From: Tupaia tana
Taxonomy: Eukaryota > Chordata > Mammalia > Scandentia > Tupaiidae
Direction of reading: 5' to 3'
Assembly: GCA_026018925.1 (NCBI GenBank)
Contig: JAKSZU010000006.1
Location: 189,607,449-189,671,448, forward strand
Length of the DNA stretch: 64,000 bases
Made by a program: the position numbers and the translations under genes. Every line of letters begins with the position of its first letter. Within the stretch, counting starts at the first letter, position 1. Of this stretch, positions 56,621-64,000 are shown piece after piece. The notes beneath the pieces are model-generated. The model did no database searches. It was not told where the DNA came from and saw only the letters and a program-made list of their open reading frames with translations.

Positions 56621-56941
56621 TAGTCTTGACTCCTTTTCATATCACAACATCTCATTTGGCCTTTTCCAAAGCTACAGCTTCCTGTGACTCTGAGTTTTCT
56701 GCTTCCTTCTTCAAATCTTAAGGCTTATGAGACTTGTGGTTATATTGAAGTCACTTGGATAATTCAGGAGACTCCATATTTTGGAAAATTTATTGGCTAT
56801 CTTAAATCTATCTGGAACTTTCTTTCGCCTTTGCTGTGTAACAGAACATATTCGCAAGTTCTGGGGTTTCAGCCATCAACCTTTTGGTGGCCTGCCATCA
56901 ATAGGGGTGGGGAGACCTGCTTATTATAGGCCTTAAATCTG
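56621..56941. other. Unassigned sequence
   Basis: No recognised feature. The small open frame at 56684-56929 is not supported. Confidence 0.5.
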
Positions 56942-57203
56942 GTTTTGTTTTTGTTTTTGTTTTGCCAAAGGACATGTGTAGCCACCAGAGAGGGACAACG
57001 AAGGAAAATGAGAAAACATCCTTCTCCCTCAAAGAGCATGATCACACTGCAATCCCTTCTCCTCCATTTCTCCCTTCTTTCAGAATTTTTGGGAATGCAT
57101 GCATGTACCCAGGTTGTTTTTCAGGTCACCGTGTCTGGGACTTAACCACGCAGTCAGCCATGTGGGATGCAGCTGCCTTAACCACCAGGTTGTGGGCTGA
57201 CCC
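56942..57203 (-). mobile_element. SINE-1, old copy
   Basis: Antisense with a GTTTTT-type tail and B box region 'gggacttaaccacgcag'. Weak TSD 'ccttaaatctgg'/'cctcaaatttgt'. Confidence 0.87.
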
Positions 57204-57477
57204 TCAAATTTGTACTCTCAGCTGCTGAATTACTCCACCCTTACAAACATGGCCAGACCACAGATGCTTTCTGTTTGGGTGAGCCAGAATTGTGTCTAGC
57301 ATCCATGGTGGCAAGATGAATAAAATCTAACGAAGCTGGGGTTTTGAGTGTGTTTTGAATCTAGTCATAAACTCGATAGATATTGAGTTGAAATACAGAG
57401 ATAAGGATACTACTCATTTGTTTGGCATGGAATTTGAATCATGTACAATGATCTGAAACACAATTACATTATTTCCA

Positions 57478-57541
57478 TATCTCTCTGTCTCTCTGTCTTT
57501 CTGGTAAGCACAAGTGCCCTATAGCAAAAACCTCTCAAAAA
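57478..57541 (+). mobile_element. SINE-1 3' end only
   Basis: Just the pyrimidine tract and 'ggtaagcacaagtgccctat' with 'agcaaaaacctctc' and A-tail. The head and body are absent. Confidence 0.88.
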
Positions 57542-58208
57542 AATGTACATATTCTTGGTATAAAATAATGTGATAGTATCTTATTTTCAGCCTTATAGGC
57601 ATTGGCTTCACTGGTTTTTAGTAGCTTCTTATAAGGCTTCTCTGTATTCACTCATTTCTGTTGTATTATAAGAGAAGGTCAAAATGTTAATCCTGTCTGT
57701 GATTTGTGTTAAGAACCTTAGCATCAGAAAATTGAAAGTGTTTATCTACCGAGTTAACTGCCCCCAAAAATTGGGACTATTTGCTTTTCTCCTCAATGCG
57801 TCCTATGTTTAGTCTTTGCGATCTTTGTTCACCTTTTCCTCATTCTCTCTCTGGTCCTGCTGTTACCATATTTTTCTTTACCACTTAAATTTTTATTCAT
57901 AAGACAAAAACCTGAACAACTGTTCATGCCACTACTCTGAACATACCCTGTAATAGCAATTCTTTATTAGAGAACTTAGGTAAGAATGATTAATATATTA
58001 GTTCCATCAAATATTGCAAATGAGAATAACTGATTCCACCCATTCTCCAAAAGTATACACTGAATAGCACTTTGTCCCCCCTTTATGATGACACATATTG
58101 TTTTTGGTCAAATAACTGTTGTTTCCATCTTTATGTATTCTCTATCAGATATATCTGGCAAGATATTAATATACAAATGATTTTAATAGAGAAATATAAC
58201 TTTATTTT
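57542..58208. other. Unassigned sequence
   Basis: No recognised feature. Confidence 0.5.
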
Positions 58209-58312
58209 AACGTTTTTGTCATAGGTCAAGTGTGCTTGCCAGAGACAAAGAGAGGAAAAGTGAGAAATCATCCCCCAAGGGGGATGGCCATGCCCAGTCC
58301 CTTCTCTTCCAT
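58209..58312 (-). mobile_element. SINE-1 3' part, truncated
   Basis: Antisense tail, pyrimidine tract, palindrome and 'cccttctcttccattct', then a stop. The tRNA-like head is missing. Confidence 0.88.
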
Positions 58313-58384
58313 TCTATAAATGATATTTATAGCAACCATATTCTTCTCTTACTCCACATTCAGGACTTATTATGATTTTTTCCT

Positions 58385-58643
58385 GTTTTTTTTTTTTTTG
58401 GTTTTGTAATAGGGTGCACCCACTCACCAGAGAAAGGCAGAGATGGGGAGAGAGAAAGCAAGTGACAAAGCACCCCCAGAAGAGAGGGTCTTGCCGTTTT
58501 CCCTTCTCCTCTGTTCTCCTGTTGGGAATTTGGGCATGCACACACATGCACTTGGCATGTTTTCTTCAAGCCACTGGGTCCCAGACTTGAACTGTGCAGT
58601 TGACCATGTGGGATCCTTAACCACCACACCACCTGCTGACTCA
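58385..58643 (-). mobile_element. SINE-1, old copy
   Basis: Antisense, full order of landmarks, B box 'agacttgaactgtgcag'. Confidence 0.9.
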
Positions 58644-58697
58644 GGAGTTAATATCATTTTTAAAAGATGCCTACATTAAAATTAATTTTATTTTGAG

Positions 58698-58950
58698 GGA
58701 CCAGCAGTTAGTGTAATGGTTATGTCGCTGGACTCCCATGTAGTCAACCGTGGTTCTAGTCCCAGACCCAGTGGCTTAAACTCACACCGGGCACGTGTGT
58801 GTGCCAAGATCCTGAGAGGAGAATGGAGGAGAAGGGATTGCGGCATGGCCATCCCCCATGGGGGGGGGTGATTTCTCACTTTCTGTCTCTGTCTCTCTCT
58901 GTCTGGCGAGCACACGCGCCCTATAGCAAAACCCTCTCCAGAAAAAAAAA
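58698..58950 (+). mobile_element. SINE-1, young, exact 18-bp TSD
   Basis: Near-consensus copy. The exact TSD 'aattaattttattttgag' lies at 58680-58697 and 58951-58968. Confidence 0.98.
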
Positions 58951-58968
58951 AATTAATTTTATTTTGAG

Positions 58969-59579
58969 AGAAGAATCCCACTAACGCCATTGCCATCCAG
59001 AAGTAATGTAAATATTTCTTAGTAACAGGGAAGTCTTTAAAGGCTGACCCCTTCCTGTTCTCTAATATTAATTATGTAGACATTTGTTTAATGGACCATA
59101 AAGGTCAATTTTGAAATAAAAAGAAGATATTCCTAGGGAGAGATAAATGTAGGGCAGAACCTTAGCACAGCTTCTCAAATTATGTTCTAAATAAAGAGTG
59201 TGCAGTCCCACTGTAGCCAACGTGTCAGGTAAATGAGACTTTTACTACTATAAGGCCCAGGTTTACACTGATCTGCTATTTCTATGGTCCAGGACATGAT
59301 ATTTCACCTGCCTCTTCTAGCTGACCACAGACAGGAGGTAAGTACTCTCCTAAGCCACTATCTCACCTGCTAACCACACAACTGGGAACCTAGGGCTGCA
59401 AGGATTCTGCTCTGCTCCTTGTTGGACTACCTTTGAATGCACATCCCACAATGTATCAGAATGTATGTTGGCCTAAAAGTAGTTTCTGAGCACTTAGGAA
59501 GCTGCAGTGCAATTCCTGTATCTGTCTTCAGGGTAGTACTAAGGTGACTAGACTGAGTCCTTGGAGATGGGATATATTT
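58969..59579. other. Unassigned sequence
   Basis: GC-richer and complex at 59260-59540. No repeat or gene recognised. Confidence 0.5.
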
Positions 59580-59593
59580 AGAAAATCTGTCTT

Positions 59594-59745
59594 ATGGAAA
59601 ATTATTTGTTGACAATAACATGTATGTTGATGTGCTTGATTGAGCCAATATACAGTGTACTCTGGATGGAAAATCTCATTTTGTATGCTGTGATGATGTA
59701 CAGTAAATGAATGTAAATAAATAAATTTAAATTTAAAAAAAAAAA
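59594..59745 (+). mobile_element. Short L1 3' end with exact TSD
   Basis: Decayed terminal L1 segment ('tgttgacaataacatgtatg', 'gatgatgtacagtaaatgaa') and poly-A. Exact TSD 'agaaaatctgtctt' (59580-59593 and 59746-59759). Confidence 0.9.
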
Positions 59746-59821
59746 AGAAAATCTGTCTTTCATAATGATCATAAACTCTTTGAAGGTGAAAAATATCTTT
59801 GCTGACTTTAAAATATCACCT

Positions 59822-60040
59822 TGGGGCATAGTGGTTCAGGCTCAGGATTCCCACATAGCCGAACATGGTTTGAGCACAGATCTGGTAGCTTGAAAATCAC
59901 TCTGGGTGTGTGTGCATGCATCCCAAGTGGAGAAGGAAAAAGGGACTGTAGTGTGGCCATCTCCCAGGGAGTGCTTTCCTTCTTTTCCTTTCTCTCTCTG
60001 TCTGGTGAGCACAAGCACCCTATGGCAAAAACCTTAAAAA
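59822..60040 (+). mobile_element. SINE-1, old copy
   Basis: Head decayed ('ggcatagtggttcaggctca'). The end 'caccctatggcaaaaacc' is clear. Confidence 0.88.
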
Positions 60041-60184
60041 AACTATAAATAAACCTTTACCAGCAAACACCACAAAATTTTAACATATCCTGGCAAAAGG
60101 AGTAGGTTCCAAATACATAGTCATTTTTAAATTGTAGTAATAACATTTAACATTAGATCAACTTTATAACCAATTTTTAAAATA

Positions 60185-60600
60185 TTAAACTTTTTATGAT
60201 ATAGTATTATTAATTATAGGCGTGCTGTGTTACACTAGATCCCTAGAACAGACTTGCGTAACTGAAACATGCTTGTTGAAGAGTAGCATCTTATCTTCCC
60301 CCTCCCCCGACATTGCAACCACCATTCTACTCTCCGTTTCACTGAGTTTAGCTATTTTAGATACCTCGGATAAGTGTAATCATACGGGCTTTTTCCTGCT
60401 GGCACTGGTTTATTTCACTGAGCATAATGTCCTCCAGGTTCACACATGTTGACGCATGTTGCAGAACTTCCTTCTTTCATAATGCTGAACCATATTCCAT
60501 TGTGTGCATATACCATCTTTTTTTAATTCACTCACCTGTCAGTGGACATTTAGGTTGTTCTGCATGTTGGTTGTTGTGAATAATGCTGAGTGAGCATGAC
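60185..60600 (-). mobile_element. Old L1 3' region, antisense
   Basis: 'aaccaccattctactctccg', 'tttatttcactgagcataat', 'gtcctccaggttcacacatg', 'ccatattccattgtgtgcat' and 'ttgttgtgaataatgctgag' are the standard antisense words of an old mammalian L1 3' part. Confidence 0.85.
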
Positions 60601-61017
60601 AGAATAAATATTAATTGGTTTTTCTCTCTCTTTTCATTATTGACTCTCCTATTGTAAAGATATAGCACTAAAGAGTGATTTTACAATTTTGTGTCTTCCT
60701 AATGTTCTAGAACTTTTCTAAATTTAAATATCAAATTCATGCTTGGACAATATGCAAATAATAGTTGGGGAAACCAGATAATGATGATCTGTGTGCATAA
60801 TTTTGAGCACAAAATAGGTACCTCCCTAAATATTTGTTCAATTAAATTTAAACTCATTACAATCACCACATCCACAGTCTTTTTTCTTCTGCTTGTTTTT
60901 TCATATTTTGCATTATTAGGACCATGAAGCTTTTGTCCATAAGTGCCTTATACAACAATGTGCACATTAGAGGTTTCAGTAACAATTTCTGGGTGAATTA
61001 ACAAATGAATGACTGAG
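60601..61017. other. Unassigned sequence
   Basis: AT-rich, no recognised feature. Confidence 0.5.
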
Positions 61018-61288
61018 GCCCGCAGACGGTGTGGTGGTTAAGGCAACTGGATCCCACGTGGTTGACTGTGTGGTTTGATTTTGGACCTGGCAGCTTGAAA
61101 ATCATGCCAGGAACGTATGCATGCATGCCCGAAATCCTGACAGCAGAATGGAAGAGAAGGGATTGTGGCATGGCTGTACTGTCTGTAGGGTGATTTCTCA
61201 CTTTTCCTTTCTCTGTCTGTCTGTCTGTCTGTCTCTTTCCAGGGAAAGCATGTAGTCTGTAGCCAATACACACATACATACATACATA
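61018..61288 (+). mobile_element. SINE-1, old copy
   Basis: Full order of landmarks. A (CTGT)n repeat (61211-61235) expands the pyrimidine tract, and the tail is (ACAT)n. Confidence 0.9.
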
Positions 61289-62465
61289 AACATGACTAAA
61301 CCAAGTGATTATTAATTTACACTAGAACCTTAGCAAGATACCTAATATGATCTATGTTTAGCTCGTCTTATTAACTTTGACACTATTATTTTTATATTAA
61401 CCATCATTATAATTTTATAACATAATACTTTTGGATTTTAAGGTTGAAATTGGGGCTTTTCTTCCTATGCCTACTTGTGTTTGTAGCTACATAGAGAGAA
61501 GCAACCAATGCACGGTTATTTTTGGATCTTTGAGTAGAGTTTCCTATGCCACAAACTATGTAAATGAATAAACAGAACTGGGTGACCTAGGTCAGAAAAG
61601 AACACACAGACACCAGCTTCAAGTCTACTTAGCAAATCTAGTATCAATGCCTGATGTGTGCCATGTCCATGTGGGCAGCCCTTGTAGCTACAGGATTGCT
61701 AAAGTGCTGTACAATGGAAAATGGCCCTGTTGGATCAAAAGTAAACAACTATGAAATTGAAAGCTCTCAGTGGACCGCAAGTGTATTTAGGTAGGAAAAA
61801 AAAAAAAAAAAAAAAAAAAAAAACAGCATCCCACATCCCACCATGTGATTACTCTAGCCAGCTGTAAATTTGCCTTGGGCCGAGCCAGTCTCTCTGCAGT
61901 GCCAATTCATCATTAGTAGAATTCTGGGTATGCCTCGTTTGGAGTCAAGAAAATGGAATGGCAGAAGAGGGAGAATCTGAAGACCTGGGTGCCTTCTGGC
62001 AAGCAAGCCAGCTGGGTACAGTCATACTCTACACTTTGCACAGTGAAAGGATTATGGCATCGATGTTGAGAATAAATGTCTAGCTGATCTGTCTGCCCTT
62101 GCTCACATGAATAAAGGAGCACTAACTCAGTCATCGCACCAGACAGTGTTACCTATTCAGAGAAATGTAAAACAGAGCAATTATTCATTACCTGATCATA
62201 ATGCAGAAAATCTAACCTATCTTTAAAATCCCACTTAAAAAAAAATGGTCAACCAATATCCGTTACCCATGTACTTTGTATTAAGAGGTGTTATAGTTGT
62301 TGAATATATCTCTCTAAAAACTTGCTGCTATACTTAAATATTGTATGTTCTAAAAATAAACTAAAATAACAAAAATTATATACATGTATGTGTGTGTAGG
62401 TAGAGAGGGAGAAAGAGAATATAAGGAATATATAACACAGTCATGTGATATGCTGATACACTAAA
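61289..62465. other. Repeat-poor stretch with 28-A run
   Basis: A 28-A run lies at 61796-61823 without an obvious retroelement in front of it. The complex, balanced sequence at 61825-62160 has no recognised repeat and could be a conserved noncoding element or an unrecognised retrocopy. Confidence 0.45.
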
Positions 62466-62475
62466 GAACAATCAG

Positions 62476-62667
62476 GGCACAGCAGCGCTGGCACAGGCAG
62501 AAGGGCCATTTCTAGGTGACACCAGAGCCATATGAGAAGACCAGGGGCTTGGACTGGAAGGTAACTGGAGCACATGGGTGTACCCACTTGCTCCTGTGAC
62601 CCTGGCAGGCTAAAAACCAGTTAGGTGGCCCCTGTCTTTTTCTCTCTTTCAAGAAAAAAAAAGAAAA
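62476..62667 (+). mobile_element. Unnamed short retroelement
   Basis: About 190 bp ending in CT-rich sequence and an A-rich tail, with the probable TSD 'gaacaatcag'/'gagcaattag' (62466-62475 and 62668-62677). No clear B box. The CT-rich 3' end resembles the 8363-8585 body, so it may be a relative of the second SINE type. Confidence 0.5.
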
Positions 62668-62677
62668 GAGCAATTAG

Positions 62678-62979
62678 TTCAGGAAGAAAGTTTGTCACAG
62701 GACTTCTCTGAAGTGACAACTGAATTTGCATGTAGTAATTCATTTATATAAGACACATAAAATAGGGTAGTAAGGTTTCTAAGCATTTTGGCAATACCTA
62801 TGAACAGATAGACAAAAATCCCTACCACCTCTACCTTCTATGATGATGGAGGAGTGAAAACCAACATAAGGATTGGTAACCATGCTATGTAACTAATATA
62901 AGAGAGGCTCTTATGTATCATAAAATGAGTAATACAAAAGGGGATCCTAAAAGCTAATTGTAAGTCACCATATTAATAA
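62678..62979. other. Unassigned sequence
   Basis: No recognised feature. Confidence 0.5.
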
Positions 62980-63260
62980 GGTATCTCTTATTAGGAAAGC
63001 AATACTTGAGGAAAGACATGAAGAGAAAGAGGTAAGAAATCTAGCCACAGGATATTTGAAGGAAGAGTATTCTGTGCAGAGGTAACATCTTATAGAAAGT
63101 CTTGAAGATGATTTGCTGAGGAATGATCAAAAATAGTAAAGGGGCCAGTATTTCTGGAGCAGAGTTGGGATAAGTACTAAGAGATTTCCAAGATGTCCCT
63201 GTGGGACCTTAAGGGATATGGAAGAGCTTCATGTTTGGTTCTGAAGGCAAACTATTCTTG
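62980..63260 (+). mobile_element. Ancient mammalian-wide repeat
   Basis: 'gaggaaagacatgaagagaa', 'gaagagtattctgtgcagag' and later words match the 3' part of the family seen at 25650 and 54415. Confidence 0.45.
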
Positions 63261-63637
63261 CTTTATAAATAAATACAACTCTATTTGGGAGAAAACAAAG
63301 TTTGAGGGCAGAAGATGTACCTGCTTAGAATAACAGCCTCCTTTTCGGACTGGGCATCTAAAACTTTTCTATCCTAAATCCCCCCCCCCCCCCAAACCTC
63401 CTCAACACACACCTAAAACCATATGAATTTTCTGAGTCAGTGATTCGCTCTTCTGCCTGAGACTCAGATCGCTGATAGAGCTTAATATCTGCATTCATGT
63501 CAAAGGCCCCCTTGAGTGCCTGACTCAAAGCTTGGGTATGATCTGGGCCTCTCTTTTAGCTTAATCTCTCTGTGGTGATTCTGATGGGCAACCAAGTATA
63601 GGATCCACCTATGCCTAGTCAGTTCTAGATCCCAGGT
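63261..63637. other. Unassigned sequence with C-run
   Basis: 14-C homopolymer at 63380-63393. Nothing else recognised. Confidence 0.5.
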
Positions 63638-64000
63638 TCTCGCTGTGTGTTCTTTGCAACATCAGCATCACCTGGGAGTTTGTTAGAAATGCAGGACCTT
63701 GGGCCAGCTCATGGCATGGTGGTTAAAGTAGCCAAATCCCACATGACTGTCTATGCAATTCAAGTCTCAGACCCAGTGAATTGAGAAACATACTGGGCAT
63801 GTGTACATACATATCCAAAATCCCAAAAGGAGGAGAAAAATGAGATATCCATAGGGGGTGCTTTCTCACTCCACCCCTCCCTACAATGGGTATATGCTCA
63901 CTAGCAATAGTTTTAGAAAGAAAAGAAATGCAAAACCTCAGGTCACATCAGATAACTATGAAATCACAATCTCTGTTTTGAAAATATCCACAAGTGGTTT
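63638..64000 (+). mobile_element. MER5A-like hAT element split by a SINE-1
   Basis: 'aacatcagcatcacctggga' and 'gtttgttagaaatgcaggac' match MER5A. After the SINE it continues with a degenerate 'acctcaggtcacatcagata' and 'aatctctgttttgaaaatat'. It runs to or past the window edge. Confidence 0.8.
63701..63925 (+). mobile_element. SINE-1, old, inside MER5A
   Basis: Decayed copy. TSD 'aaatgcaggacctt'/'aaatgcaaaacctc' is drawn from the MER5A sequence. Confidence 0.9.

Noticed and set aside
1-64000. A new defence, metabolic or operon-type gene system
   Set aside because: The window has no host coding genes that I can support; everything gene-like traces to L1 or SINE sequence.

Overview
The window looks like intergenic or deep-intronic DNA from a placental mammal. 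It is AT-rich, has no open reading frame that resembles a host gene, and is packed with retrotransposon copies. By eye I count about 50 copies of one tRNA-derived SINE (called SINE-1 here), covering roughly a fifth of the window. There are also several L1 copies of one lineage with a shared 3' end, ancient eutherian repeats (MIR, L2, MLT1 and MST-like MaLR LTRs, a MER5A-like hAT element, old L1) and two copies of a small mariner-type MITE. The eutherian fossils place it in Placentalia. SINE-1 does not match the SINEs I know from apes, rodents, carnivores, horses, cattle or bats. The best fit I can offer is a colugo (Dermoptera), whose genome is reported to carry a tRNA-derived SINE family (CYN). 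That is an inference to be tested, not an identification.

SINE-1 in sense orientation has a tRNA-like head with box A/B-type promoter sequences (the B box reads GGTTCGAGTCCC in the best copies). A GT/GC-rich body follows, then a block near 'agaggagaatggaggagaag', a C-run/G-run palindrome, a (TCTCTG)n pyrimidine tract, the near-constant end 'ccctatagcaaaaacctctc', and poly-A. Many copies have 10-18 bp target-site duplications (TSDs). CpG-rich, little-diverged copies (28847, 37050, 17118, 17401, 58698, 45531) sit beside very decayed ones (1739, 21236, 63701), so the family was active for a long time.

Layout. 1-6.9 kb: L1 3' ends, old SINE-1 copies, an L2 end and an MLT1 piece. 6.9-8.2 kb: an antisense retroviral-type LTR pierced by SINE-1 copies. 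8.2-13.4 kb: dense SINE-1, including a dimer at 11.5-12.05 kb, plus one MITE and a MIR. 13.4-15.7 kb: repeat-poor AT-rich DNA. 15.9-21.5 kb: SINE-1 (a tandem pair at 17.1-17.7 kb), an MLT1 LTR and MIRs. 21.5-25.45 kb: an L1 with decayed ORF2, flanked by TSDs inside an old SINE and itself split by a second L1. 25.6-33.8 kb: ancient repeats and sparse SINEs. 33.8-35.0 kb: an antisense L1 fused to a SINE-1 tail. 35-44 kb: mixed. 44.7-47.1 kb: old antisense L1 and a 7SL-like fossil. 47-64 kb: sparse to moderate SINE-1, a second MITE, MIRs, an old L1 end and a MER5A-like element split by a SINE.

No host gene, RNA gene, CRISPR array or operon was found. The only coding-type sequence is decayed L1 ORF2. 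The most notable structures are the nested L1 with TSDs, the antisense LTR, the MITE pair, the SINE dimers and chimeras, and a few repeat-poor stretches that could hold conserved noncoding elements.
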